A program made the translations under genes and the position numbers. From contig NZ_FNBE01000013.1 of the NCBI RefSeq assembly GCF_900102195.1, positions 124,001-188,000 of the forward strand: DNA of 64,000 bases, in the 5' to 3' direction. A model generated the notes under the pieces. The model had not been told where the DNA came from. It was given only the letters and a program-made list of their open reading frames with translations, and ran no database searches. The stretch comes from Pseudonocardia oroxyli (GTDB lineage: Bacteria > Actinomycetota > Actinomycetes > Mycobacteriales > Pseudonocardiaceae). Positions 52,193-60,917 of this stretch are shown here, one piece after another (position 1 is the first letter of the stretch; each line of letters opens with the position of its first letter).

Positions 52193-54042
52193 CCCGGCCG
52201 GTGGTCGTCGGCAACTGCTCCGGCTTCTACGGCGACCGGCTGCGGGCGGCGCGGGAGATGGTCGAGGGCGGCCCGATCGACGTCCTCTGCGGGGACTACC
52301 TCGCCGAGCTGACCATGCTGATCCTGGCGAAGGCCCAGGCCAAGGACCCCGACGCGGGTTACGCCAAGACCTTCCTGGCCCAGATGCGGGACGTCCTCGC
52401 CCTGTGCCTGGAGCGCGGGATCAAGGTCGTGTCGAACGCGGGCGGGCTCAACCCGGCGGGCCTCGCCGCCGCGATCGAGGCGCTCGGGACCGGGGCCCGG
52501 GTGGCCTACGTGGAGGGAGACGACCTGCGCGGATCGCTGGGTGCCGTCCGCCCGCCCGTCGAGGGGAAGCCCGTGTCCGCGAACGCCTATCTCGGCGGGT
52601 GGGGGATCGCGGAGGCCCTGTCGGCCGGGGCGGACGTCGTCGTCACGGGACGGGTCACGGACGCGTCGCTCGTCGTCGGCCCCGCGGCCTGGTGGCACGG
52701 CTGGTCCCCCGCGGACTTCGACGCCCTGGCCGGTGCGGTCGTGGCGGGCCACGTGATCGAGTGCGGGCCGCAGGCGACCGGCGGGAACTACTCGTTCCTG
52801 TCCGAGATCACCGACCGGCGCCATCCCGGCTTCCCGATCGCGGAGGTCGCGGCGGACGGCTCGTCGGTGATCACGAAGCACCCCGGGACCGGCGGGCTGG
52901 TCTCCGTCGGCACGGTCACGGCGCAGCTGCTCTACGAGATCGGCGCCCCCGCCTACCTCGGGCCGGACTGCACCACGCACTTCGACACCATCGCGGTGGC
53001 GCAGGCGGGGGAGCACCGGGTGCGGATCTCCGGGGTCCGGGGCAGCGCGCCGCCGCCGACGCTCAAGGTGGCCCTGAACGACGCGGGCGGCTACCGCAAC
53101 ACCATGACCCTCGTCCTGACCGGCCTGGACGTCGAGGCCAAGGCCGCGTGGGCCGAGGAGCTGCTGTTCTCCGTGCTCGGCGGCCGGGACCGGTTCGCCG
53201 AGGTGGACGTGCGGCTGCTGCGCTTCGACCGGCCCGACGCGCCGGCGAACGAGCAGGCGACCGCCCACCTGCGGATCACCGTGAAGGACCCGGACCCGCG
53301 GCTGGTCGGCCGGGCGTTCTCGAACGCGACGATGGAGCTGGCGCTCGGCGGCTACGCGGGCTTCCACACGACCACCCCGCCGACCGCGGAGTCGGCCTAC
53401 GGCGTCTACCGCCCCGCCGCCGTGCCGCGGGAGGCGGTCACGCACACGGTCGTGTTGCCGGGCGGGGAGCGCCGGGTGATCCCGGACCCGGAGGTCGGCG
53501 CCCCCGCCGCCCCGCCCCGCACTGCCGGCGCATCCGCAACGGTTGCCGAGGTGCGGATCGATGCCCCCGCGGCTCCGCCCCGCACTGACGGCGTATCCGC
53601 ATCGGAAGCCGAGGTGCGGATCGGTGCCCCCGTCGCCCAGCCCCGCAGTGACAGCGCATCCGCACCCGGCGCCGAGGTGCGGATCGGCTGTCAGCGCAAA
53701 GGTGCCGCGCTGAGGGACCTGCCCCTCGGGACGGTCTGCGGAGCGCGGTCGGGGGACAAGGGCGGGGACGCCAACATCGGGGTGTGGGTGCGCACCGAGG
53801 CCGAGTACGCCTGGCTGCGCGGGTTCCTCACCGCCGACACCGCCCGCGACCTGCTCGGACCCGAGGTCGCGGACCTGGAGATCGAGGTGCACGCGCTGCC
53901 GAACCTCAAGGCGCTCAACCTCGTGGTCCACGACATCCTGGGCGCGGGCGTCGCGTCGAGCACCCGCCCCGACCCGCAGGCCAAGGGTCTGGGCGAGTAC
54001 CTGCGCAGCCGCGTGGTCCCGATCCCGGAGGAGCTGCTCTAG
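52189..54042 (+). CDS. AtuA-like protein (DUF1446) with C-terminal AtuA-associated domain
   Basis: 617 residues, starting in a GTGA overlap. The N-terminal domain (about 1-435) is DUF1446/AtuA: VGNCSGFYGDRLRAAREMVEGGPIDVLCGDYLAELTM, VVSNAGGLNP, ANAYLGGWGIAEAL, VVTGRVTDASLVVGPAAWWHGW. The C-terminal domain (about 505-615) is the small AtuA-like domain (GTVCGARSGDKGGDANIGVWV, LNLVVHDILGAGV). Between them lies a triplicated 21-residue repeat. AtuA is needed for citronellol/geraniol degradation in Pseudomonas, but its reaction is unknown. The presence of a carboxylase supports an Atu/Liu-like pathway. Its stop overlaps the convergent lipase gene by 4 bases. Confidence 0.87.
   Translation: MTRPVVVGNCSGFYGDRLRAAREMVEGGPIDVLCGDYLAELTMLILAKAQAKDPDAGYAKTFLAQMRDVLALCLERGIKVVSNAGGLNPAGLAAAIEALGTGARVAYVEGDDLRGSLGAVRPPVEGKPVSANAYLGGWGIAEALSAGADVVVTGRVTDASLVVGPAAWWHGWSPADFDALAGAVVAGHVIECGPQATGGNYSFLSEITDRRHPGFPIAEVAADGSSVITKHPGTGGLVSVGTVTAQLLYEIGAPAYLGPDCTTHFDTIAVAQAGEHRVRISGVRGSAPPPTLKVALNDAGGYRNTMTLVLTGLDVEAKAAWAEELLFSVLGGRDRFAEVDVRLLRFDRPDAPANEQATAHLRITVKDPDPRLVGRAFSNATMELALGGYAGFHTTTPPTAESAYGVYRPAAVPREAVTHTVVLPGGERRVIPDPEVGAPAAPPRTAGASATVAEVRIDAPAAPPRTDGVSASEAEVRIGAPVAQPRSDSASAPGAEVRIGCQRKGAALRDLPLGTVCGARSGDKGGDANIGVWVRTEAEYAWLRGFLTADTARDLLGPEVADLEIEVHALPNLKALNLVVHDILGAGVASSTRPDPQAKGLGEYLRSRVVPIPEELL
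53497..53685 (+). repeat. Triplicated 63-base in-frame repeat in the AtuA-like gene
   Basis: Three tandem units at 53497-53559, 53560-53622 and 53623-53685. Each encodes 21 residues of the form (G/D)APxAxPRxxxxSAxxAEVRI. Within each unit ATCCGCA and TGCGGAT form a 7-base inverted repeat around a 13-base centre. The units differ by several substitutions, so the duplication is not recent. Confidence 0.88.
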
Positions 54043-54890
54043 GAGGACGCGCCCGGGACCACCCGGTCCAGCCAGGCGAGCAGGTCCGCGACGACCTCGT
54101 CCCGGTTGGTCTCGTTGAACACCTCGTGCCGGGCCCCGGGCCACACCGACAGCGTCACGTCCTTCACCCCGGCGGCGGCGAGCCGGTCGACCAGGGGCGT
54201 GACCAGGGCGAGCCCGGCGTTCACCGGGTCCGCGTCACCGACGGTGATCAGCACCGGGAGGTCCGTGCGGATCCCGGAGACGTCGACGACCGCGCGGCCG
54301 CCCGCGAACATGCCCTGCGTGCCCTCGACGTCGAGCCCGAAGCCGCAGTCCGGGTCGGCGACGTAGAGGTCGACCTGGGCGGGGTCGCGGGAGAGCCACT
54401 CGTACCCGGTGCGCTGCTCGAACGGCGCGTTGAAGGACGACAGGTCCATCGGGCCGGACAGGTCGAGCGCGGGTTCGAGCAGGTCCAGCAGCGCGGTGCC
54501 GGACAGGACCAGCCCGTCGACGGCGTCGGAGTGCCCGAGGATCCACTGCTGCGCGGCGAACGAGCCCATCGAGTGGCCGAGCAGCACCACCGGCACGCCC
54601 GGGAACTCCGCGCGGCCGAGCTCGAGGAGCACCCCGATGTCGTCGACCAGCGCGGGCCAGCCGCCCGGGAGCACCCCCTGGGTCACGGCGGTGGCGCCGT
54701 GCCCGCGGTGGTCCTGCGCCTGCACCGCGAAACCCCGCTCCACCAGCGCGGACGCCAGGGGCGCGTACCGGCGGGCGTGCTCGCCCATCCCGTGGGTGAG
54801 CTGCACCAGCCCGCGGGGCTGGGCGGTCGGGGTCCAGCGGTAGGCGGTGATCTCGGTGCCGTCCCGGCCGGGGAAGGTGAAGGTCTGCAC
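54039..54890 (-). CDS. Alpha/beta hydrolase, monoacylglycerol-lipase type
   Basis: 283 residues. RGLVQLTHGMGEHARRYAPLASALVERGFAVQAQDHRGHG is the monoglyceride-lipase opening. Ser lies in VVLLGHSMGSFAAQ, Asp in TVGDADPVNAG and His in WPGARHEVFNE. It probably hydrolyses monoacylglycerols or lysophospholipids, releasing fatty acids. It is convergent with the AtuA-like gene; the two stop codons overlap by 4 bases, with no terminator between them. Confidence 0.87.
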   Translation of the reverse strand: MQTFTFPGRDGTEITAYRWTPTAQPRGLVQLTHGMGEHARRYAPLASALVERGFAVQAQDHRGHGATAVTQGVLPGGWPALVDDIGVLLELGRAEFPGVPVVLLGHSMGSFAAQQWILGHSDAVDGLVLSGTALLDLLEPALDLSGPMDLSSFNAPFEQRTGYEWLSRDPAQVDLYVADPDCGFGLDVEGTQGMFAGGRAVVDVSGIRTDLPVLITVGDADPVNAGLALVTPLVDRLAAAGVKDVTLSVWPGARHEVFNETNRDEVVADLLAWLDRVVPGASS

Positions 54891-54909
54891 GGGGACTCCT
54901 CTGCTGCGC

Positions 54910-55347
54910 TCAGGTGCGGGTCCATGCTCCCAGGACGAGCAGCGTCTTGGTGCCGGCGATGGTGGCCGCGGTCCGCAGCCGGTCGATGACGTGCTGCAGG
55001 TGCGGGACGTCTCGCACCCGGACGTGCACGAGCGCGTCCGGGTCGCCCGCGATCGTGTAGACGGCCTGCACCTCGGGGACGGTGGTCGCGGTGGCGACGA
55101 TGTCCGCCACCCCCGTCGAGCCCGCGTAGCGCAGCTCGGTGAACGCCTCCACCCCCCAGCCGAGCTTCGCGTGGTCCACCCGCACCGTGAACCCGGTGAT
55201 CACGCCGATCTCCTGCAGCCGGTCCACCCGCCGCTTCACCGCCGCCACCGACAGCCCCACGACGCCCGCCATGTCCGAATACGTCCGCCGCCCGTCCTCC
55301 AGGAGCAGCCCGAGCAGTCGGTGATCCAGGTCATCCACGTCCGCCAC
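54910..55347 (-). CDS. Lrp/AsnC-family regulator
   Basis: 145 residues from GTG at 55347; a longer frame to 55458 would run into the divergent gene. The HTH (DLDHRLLGLLLEDGRRTYSDMAGVVGLSVAAVKRRVDRLQEIGVI) and the RAM effector domain (YTIAGDPDALVHVRVRDVPHLQHVIDRL) are complete. It is divergent from the indolepyruvate oxidoreductase and probably responds to an aromatic amino acid or its keto acid. A dyad in the gap is a candidate operator. Confidence 0.85.
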   Translation of the reverse strand: MADVDDLDHRLLGLLLEDGRRTYSDMAGVVGLSVAAVKRRVDRLQEIGVITGFTVRVDHAKLGWGVEAFTELRYAGSTGVADIVATATTVPEVQAVYTIAGDPDALVHVRVRDVPHLQHVIDRLRTAATIAGTKTLLVLGAWTRT

Positions 55348-55381
55348 GCGCAAGAGACTACGGCCGACAACGGCGTGCACG

Positions 55382-55393
55382 GCAAGATTTTGC
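55382..55393. promoter_or_regulatory. Candidate Lrp-type operator
   Basis: GCAA-GATT-TTGC is a short dyad with an AT-rich centre in the 103-base gap between the divergent Lrp regulator and the oxidoreductase gene. A separate 8-base hairpin (CTCGGGGG/CCCCCGAG, 55397-55417) lies beside it and may influence the oxidoreductase leader. Confidence 0.4.
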
Positions 55394-55450
55394 GTTCTCG
55401 GGGGCACTTCCCCCGAGTCGCTTGCGCCCCGCGTCGTCGCTCGCTGCACT

Positions 55451-58400
55451 GTGACCATGGTGACCCTCGACGACCGCTACGCCGCGCACCGGGGCCGGGC
55501 GCTGCTGACCGGCATCCAGGCACTCGTCCGGTTGATGATCGAGCAGCGCGCCCTGGACGCCGAGCGGGGGCTGGACACCCGCGTCTTCGTGTCCGGCTAC
55601 CAGGGCTCGCCGCTGGGCGGGTTGGACTCGGAGCTGCTGCGCTCGCAGCGGTTCCTCAACGGCATCGTGTTCCAGCCGGGGGTCAACGAGGAGCTCGCCG
55701 CCACCGCGGTCGCGGGGACCCAGCTGCTGGGCCAGGTGCCGGGGCGGCGGCACGACGGCGTGGTCGGGTTCTGGTACGGCAAGAACCCCGGGCTCGACCG
55801 GGCGGCGGACGCCATCCGGCACGGCAACCTCGCCGGCACCGCGACCCTCGGCGGGGCGGTGGCGATCATCGGTGACGACCCGGCGTCGAAGTCCTCGACC
55901 GTGCCGAGCTCGTGCGAGCCGATGGCACAGAGCCTGGTCATGCCGCTGCTGGCGCCGGGCACCGTCGAGGAGATCATCGGGCTGGGGCTGCACGCGGTGG
56001 CGCTGTCCCGGGCGTCCGGTCTGTGGACCGGGTTGAAGATCGTGGCGGACAACGCCGACGCCTCCGCGACGGTGGACCTCGCGCACCTGCACGACGGCAT
56101 CCCGCTCCCGCCCGCGCAGGCCCGCCCGGCCGCGGCAGCACTCGTCGGGCCGTCCGCGCTCGACGCCGAGCACGACATGCTCACCCGCCGGCTCGACCTG
56201 GCCCGCCAGTACGCGCGCGAGACCGGCCTGAACCGCGCGGTCTTCGCGCCGGCGGGCGCGACCCGTGGGCTCCTCGCGAGCGGCACCGGGTTCGCGGTCC
56301 TGCAGCGTGCGCTCGACGACCTGGGCCTCGACGAGGCCGCGTGCGCGCACCTGGGCATCCGGCTGATCCGCCTCGACATGCCCTGGCCGACCGACGCCGC
56401 CGAGCTGCGCAGGCTCACCGCGGGCCTCGACGAGGTGCTGGTGGTGGAGGACAAGGTGCCGTTCCTGGAGGGGCACCTGCGCGAGGCGCTCTACCGCGTC
56501 CCGGACGCGCCGCTGGTGATCGGCCGCCGGGACGACCACGACCGCCCGTTGCTCACCGCGCGCGGTCAGCTCGGGGCCGAGGAGGTCGCGCAGGCGCTGG
56601 CCGCGCGGATCGGGGCGGACCGGCTGCCGCGCCCGCTGGTCGAGGTGCGGCGCCCGTCTCGGATCACGCTGCCGCTGGCCGCCCGCACCCCGTTCTTCTG
56701 CTCGGGCTGCCCGCACAACACCTCGACCAAGGCCGCGGACGGCACGCTGGTGGGGGTCGGGATCGGCTGCCACGCCATGATCGCGATCAACCCGGAGGGC
56801 CGCGGGACGCAGATCGGCCTGACCCAGATGGGCGGCGAGGGCACCCAGTGGCTGGGCCTGGCCCCCTTCACCGACGACCGGCACTTCGTGCAGAACCTCG
56901 GCGACGGCACGTTCCACCACTCCGGCTCGCTCGCGATCCGCGCCGCGGTCGCGGGCGGGGCGACGATGACCTACAAGCTGCTCTACAACGACGCCGTCGC
57001 GATGACCGGCGGCCAGCAGGCCGTGGGGCGGCTGTCGGTCCCGGAGATCGTGGCGCTGCTGGAGACCGAGGGCGTCCGCAAGATCGTCGTCACCACCGAC
57101 GACCCCGCGAAGTACCGCGGAACCGCGCTCGACGTGCGGCACCGGGACGACTTCGCCGAGGTGGAGGACGAGCTCGCGGCGCTCGACGGGGTGACCGTGC
57201 TGATCCACGACGACCGCTGCGCCGCCGAGGAGCGCAGGCTGCGCAAGCGGGGCAAGCTCCCCACGCCGGCCGAGAAGGTCGTGGTCAACGAGCGGGTGTG
57301 CGAGGGCTGCGGGGACTGCGGGGACCAGTCGACGTGCCTGTCGGTGCAGCCCGTCGCGACGGAGTTCGGCCGCAAGACCCGCATCCACCAGTCGTCCTGC
57401 AACTCCGACCTGTCCTGCCTGAAGGGCGACTGCCCGTCGTTCCTGCTGGTGGAGCCGGGCACGGTCGTGCGGACCCCGCCGGAGCTGCCGGTCGCCCTCG
57501 TCGAGCCCGAGCCGCGGTTCGACGGCGACGAGACCCTGGTCCGCATGCCCGGCATCGGCGGGACGGGCGTGGTCACCGCCTCGCAGATCCTGCAGATGGC
57601 CGCACACCTGGACGGGCTGTTCGCGGCGGGGCTGGAGCAGGTCGGGCTGGCGCAGAAGGGCGGCCCGGTCGTCTCGGACGTCCGGATCGCGAAGCAGCCG
57701 GTCCGCGGCGCGGTGCGGGCCTCGCGCGGCACCGCGGACGTGCTGCTCGGGTTCGACGTGCTCGGCGCGGCCGCGGCGGCGAACCTCGCCGTGGTCCGGC
57801 CCGAGCACACCGTGGCGGTGCTGAACACCGCGGTCGTGCCGACCGCCGCCATGGTTCGGGGCGGGGTGCTGGACACGGCCGACGACGCCGTCGCCCGCAT
57901 CGCCGGCGCCACCGCGAGCGTGGTGGCGGTGGACGCGCAGGCCGTGGCCGAGACCCTGTTCGGCGACCACATGCCCACCAACATGGTGCTGCTCGGCGCC
58001 GCCTACCAGGCAGGCTGCCTGCCGGTGTCCGCCGGAGCCCTGGAAGAGGTGATCCGGCTCAACGGGGCGTCGGTCGAGAAGACCCTGACCGCGTTCCGGT
58101 GGGGTCGCGCCGCGGTACTCGACGCCGCGGCCGTGCGCGCGGACCTGCACCCGCAGCCCGGCACCGGCCCGGCGGAGACCCTCGACGAGGTCCTCGCGGT
58201 CCGCGTCGAGGACCTCACCGGCTTCCAGGACGCCGCGCTGGCCGCGCGCTACGCGGAGGAGGTCCGCCGCGTCGCGTCGATGGCAGGCGAGCGGGTCGGT
58301 GCCGCCTACGCCCGAGGCCTGCACAAGCTGCTGGCCTACAAGGACGAGTACGAGGTCGCCCGCCTGCACCTGGACCCGGCGGAGAAGGCCCGGCGGGACG

Positions 58401-58771
58401 CCGAGTTCGGGGCGGACGCGAGAGTCTCGGTCCTGCTGCACCCGCCCGTCCTGCGGGCCCTGGGGATGAAGAACAAGATGCGGCTCTCCGGGCGCACCGC
58501 CGAGCTGGCCTTCCGCGGGCTGCGGGCGGCGAAGGGCCTGCGCGGCACCGCCTTCGACGTCTTCGGCTACGCCGGGGTCCGCCGCGTCGAGCGGGAGCTG
58601 GTGGGGGAGTACCAGGCGCTGGTCCGCGAGGCGCTGTCCCGCACCGCCGACGAGGACGCCCTCGTCGAGATCGCGGAGCTGGCCGACCTGGTGCGGGGCT
58701 ACGAGGACATCAAGCTCGCCAACGTGGAGCGGTTCCGGGCCGAGGTCGACCTGCGGCTGCGCCGCCTGTGA
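55451..58771 (+). CDS. Indolepyruvate:ferredoxin oxidoreductase, fused alpha/beta/gamma
   Basis: 1106 residues, GTG start (ATG two codons later also possible). The N-terminal domain (YQGSPLGGLDSELLRSQ) and the TPP-binding domain (CSGCPHNTSTKAADGTLVGVGIGCHAM) are followed by a cysteine cluster near 616-660 (CEGCGDCGDQSTC, SSCNSDLSCLKGDC) for iron-sulfur binding. The gamma-type domain from about 697 has MPGIGGTGVVTASQILQMAAHL, and a C-terminal DUF6537-like region follows. It decarboxylates aryl-2-oxo acids to aryl-acetyl-CoA, passing electrons to ferredoxin. It probably acts late in aromatic amino-acid catabolism. Its stop lies in family A copy 4. Confidence 0.9.
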   Translation: MTMVTLDDRYAAHRGRALLTGIQALVRLMIEQRALDAERGLDTRVFVSGYQGSPLGGLDSELLRSQRFLNGIVFQPGVNEELAATAVAGTQLLGQVPGRRHDGVVGFWYGKNPGLDRAADAIRHGNLAGTATLGGAVAIIGDDPASKSSTVPSSCEPMAQSLVMPLLAPGTVEEIIGLGLHAVALSRASGLWTGLKIVADNADASATVDLAHLHDGIPLPPAQARPAAAALVGPSALDAEHDMLTRRLDLARQYARETGLNRAVFAPAGATRGLLASGTGFAVLQRALDDLGLDEAACAHLGIRLIRLDMPWPTDAAELRRLTAGLDEVLVVEDKVPFLEGHLREALYRVPDAPLVIGRRDDHDRPLLTARGQLGAEEVAQALAARIGADRLPRPLVEVRRPSRITLPLAARTPFFCSGCPHNTSTKAADGTLVGVGIGCHAMIAINPEGRGTQIGLTQMGGEGTQWLGLAPFTDDRHFVQNLGDGTFHHSGSLAIRAAVAGGATMTYKLLYNDAVAMTGGQQAVGRLSVPEIVALLETEGVRKIVVTTDDPAKYRGTALDVRHRDDFAEVEDELAALDGVTVLIHDDRCAAEERRLRKRGKLPTPAEKVVVNERVCEGCGDCGDQSTCLSVQPVATEFGRKTRIHQSSCNSDLSCLKGDCPSFLLVEPGTVVRTPPELPVALVEPEPRFDGDETLVRMPGIGGTGVVTASQILQMAAHLDGLFAAGLEQVGLAQKGGPVVSDVRIAKQPVRGAVRASRGTADVLLGFDVLGAAAAANLAVVRPEHTVAVLNTAVVPTAAMVRGGVLDTADDAVARIAGATASVVAVDAQAVAETLFGDHMPTNMVLLGAAYQAGCLPVSAGALEEVIRLNGASVEKTLTAFRWGRAAVLDAAAVRADLHPQPGTGPAETLDEVLAVRVEDLTGFQDAALAARYAEEVRRVASMAGERVGAAYARGLHKLLAYKDEYEVARLHLDPAEKARRDAEFGADARVSVLLHPPVLRALGMKNKMRLSGRTAELAFRGLRAAKGLRGTAFDVFGYAGVRRVERELVGEYQALVREALSRTADEDALVEIAELADLVRGYEDIKLANVERFRAEVDLRLRRL

Positions 58772-58807
58772 GTGGTAAGTGGTGCTCTGGCACCACTTCC
58801 CACTCAC
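58768..58807. repeat. Family A palindrome, copy 4
   Basis: 18-base arms (58768-58785 and 58790-58807, one mismatch) around loop TCTG; arm GTGAGTGGTAAGTGGTGC. It supplies the stop of the oxidoreductase gene and borders the degraded FAD-oxidase gene. Confidence 0.9.
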
Positions 58808-58836
58808 GAGCGCCGGAGGCGCTCTACCATCCGCGG

Positions 58837-59467
58837 GTGGACCTTCCCGAGCGAGCGGCGAGCGTGCTCGACGCGCTGGACCTGCCCGCGGGCCGGGTGC
58901 TCACCGGGCGTGCTACGCGCACGCGGTGCCGGTCGTCGCCCGCGGGGCGGGGACCGGGCTGTCCGGCGGCGCGAACGCCGTCGACGGGTGCGTCGTGCTC
59001 GCCCTGGACCGCATGGACCGGGTCCTGGAGATCGACCCGCTCGAGCGGCTGGCCGTCGTCCAGCCGGGCGTGGTGAACGACGACCTGCGCGCCGCCGCCG
59101 CGAAGGAGGGTCTCTGGTACCCGCCGGACCCGGCCAGCTCGCCGTGGTCGACGATCGGCGGGAACGTCGCCACCAACGCGGGCGGGCTGTGTTGTGTGGA
59201 GTACGTGCTCGGCCTGCAGGTCGTGACCGGCACCGGCGAGCTCGTCCGGCTCGGTCGCCGCACGGCGAAGGGTGTCGCGGGCTACGACCTGGCCGGGCTG
59301 ATGGTGGGCTCCGAGGGCACGCTGGGGATCGTCACCGAGGTCACCGCGGGCTGCTGAAGCGGGCGGGGCTCGCGGCGGAGCTGAGCCCGGCGGTGCTGGC
59401 CCTGCACCGCTCCGTCAAGCAGGCTCTCGACCCGCGGGGCATCCTCAACCCCGGCAAGGCCTTCTAG
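58837..59467 (+). pseudogene. GlcD/LDH-type FAD-linked oxidase, heavily deleted
   Basis: Three pieces lie in three frames. VDLPERAASVLDALDLPAGRVLTG starts at 58837. Then HAVPVVARGAGTGLSGGANAVDG through GGNVATNAGGLCCVEYVLGL and LMVGSEGTLGIVTEVT covers the FAD-binding domain in a second frame. Finally LHRSVKQALDPRGILNPGKAF is the C-terminus in a third frame. About half of the normal roughly 450 residues, including most of the substrate domain, is missing. It once encoded a glycolate/D-lactate-type oxidase. Confidence 0.85.
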
Positions 59468-59484
59468 CGACAAGGGGAGCTCCC

Positions 59485-60795
59485 ATGTCCTCCGACACCG
59501 ACGTCGGCCGGGACGAGCAGCTGGTCCGCTCGGGTGTGCGCCGGGCCGGGCGGCGGCTCATCCCGCTGTTGATCGTGCTGTACTTCGTCAACTACCTGGA
59601 CCGGGTCAACATCGGGTTCGCGGGCCCGAACGGCATGAACGACGAGCTCGGGCTCTCGGCCACGATGTTCGGGGTCGCGGCGGGCGTGTTCTTCATCGGG
59701 TACCTGCTCCTCGAAGTGCCGAGCAACCTGCTGCTGCACCGCTTCGGGGCCCGGCGGTGGATCGCGCGCATCCTCGTGACCTGGGGGATCGTGGCCACGA
59801 TCATGGCGTTCACCCCGAACGCGACCGTGCTGATCGTGCTGCGGTTCCTGCTCGGGGTGGCGGAGGCGGGCTTCTTCCCCGGCATCATCCTGTACCTGAC
59901 GTACTGGTTCCCGGCCGGGCAGCGCGCCCGGATGACCGCCTGGTTCATGACGGCCGTCCCGATCTCCACCGCGCTCGGCGCCGTCGTGTCCTCGCTGATC
60001 ATCGAGCACGGCCACGGGCTGTGGGGGCTGTCCGGCTGGCGGGTGATGTTCCTGGTGGAGGGGATCCCCGCGATCCTGCTGGCCGTGGTCGTGTGGTTCG
60101 CGCTGACCGACCGCCCGGCTGCGGCGAGGTGGATGCCCGCCGACGAACGAGACGCCCTGGAGCGGGCCGTCGCGGCCGAGGGCGCGCAGGTCTCGGAGGA
60201 GGGGCCGAAGTCCGTCCTCGGCGCGCTCAAGAGCCCGCGGGTGCTGGCGCTGAGCTGGGTGTACTTCGGCATCGTCTACGGCCTGTACGCCCTGGGCTTC
60301 TTCCTCCCGACGATCGTGAAGAACTTCGCGGTGCAGTACGGCACCCGGTTCACGACGGTGCAGCAGGGGCTCATCACGGCGATCCCCTACGCCGTCGGGC
60401 TCGTCGCGATGATCCTCTGGACCCGGCGCGCCGCGAACCCGACGATCCGGGTCGCCGTCCCCGCGCTGGTCGGCGGCCTGTCCATCCCGGTCGCGCTGTA
60501 CATGGCGAACCCGTGGCTGGCGGTCGTCGCCGTGACGGTCTGCGGCGGCGGGGTGCTCGCCGCGCTGCCCGGGTTCTGGTCGCTGCCGACGGCGTACCTG
60601 ACCGGTGCCGCGGCCGCGGCCGGGATCGGGTTGATCAACTCGCTGGGCAACCTGTCCGGGTTCGTGGCGCCCTACGTCACCGGCGCGTTGTCGGACGCGA
60701 CCGGCAGCAACCGCACCGGCCTGTGGGTGGTGGGGGTCGTCATGGTCTCCGCGGCGGTGGTGACCTGGGCGCTGCGCGCGCGGGCCCGGACCTGA
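59485..60795 (+). CDS. MFS transporter, anion:cation symporter (phthalate/glucarate-type)
   Basis: 436 residues, ATG with AAGGGGAG upstream. About 12 helices and the ACS-family signature NYLDRVNIGFAG (helix 1) are visible, followed by FFIGYLLLEVPSNLLLHRFGARRWIARILVTWG. Family members import organic anions such as tartrate, glucarate or phthalate with protons. The destroyed glycolate/lactate-type oxidase gene just upstream suggests they once formed a hydroxy-acid uptake and oxidation pair; the permease itself is intact. Confidence 0.88.
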   Translation: MSSDTDVGRDEQLVRSGVRRAGRRLIPLLIVLYFVNYLDRVNIGFAGPNGMNDELGLSATMFGVAAGVFFIGYLLLEVPSNLLLHRFGARRWIARILVTWGIVATIMAFTPNATVLIVLRFLLGVAEAGFFPGIILYLTYWFPAGQRARMTAWFMTAVPISTALGAVVSSLIIEHGHGLWGLSGWRVMFLVEGIPAILLAVVVWFALTDRPAAARWMPADERDALERAVAAEGAQVSEEGPKSVLGALKSPRVLALSWVYFGIVYGLYALGFFLPTIVKNFAVQYGTRFTTVQQGLITAIPYAVGLVAMILWTRRAANPTIRVAVPALVGGLSIPVALYMANPWLAVVAVTVCGGGVLAALPGFWSLPTAYLTGAAAAAGIGLINSLGNLSGFVAPYVTGALSDATGSNRTGLWVVGVVMVSAAVVTWALRARART

Positions 60796-60917
60796 GATCC
60801 GACGGATGGATGCGGCGGCCACGTTCGCCGCCGTTCGGGATCTCGGCTGCTGGGCCGAACGGCGGAGCCGAGACCCGGCCGTGGTGTCGGCGGTGGCGCA
60901 GGGGGCACCATCGACCC

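Noticed and set aside
55358..58807. 1149-codon open frame on the minus strand
   Set aside because: It is antisense to the oxidoreductase gene, which has full family motifs; the antisense protein is low-complexity with no recognisable domain.
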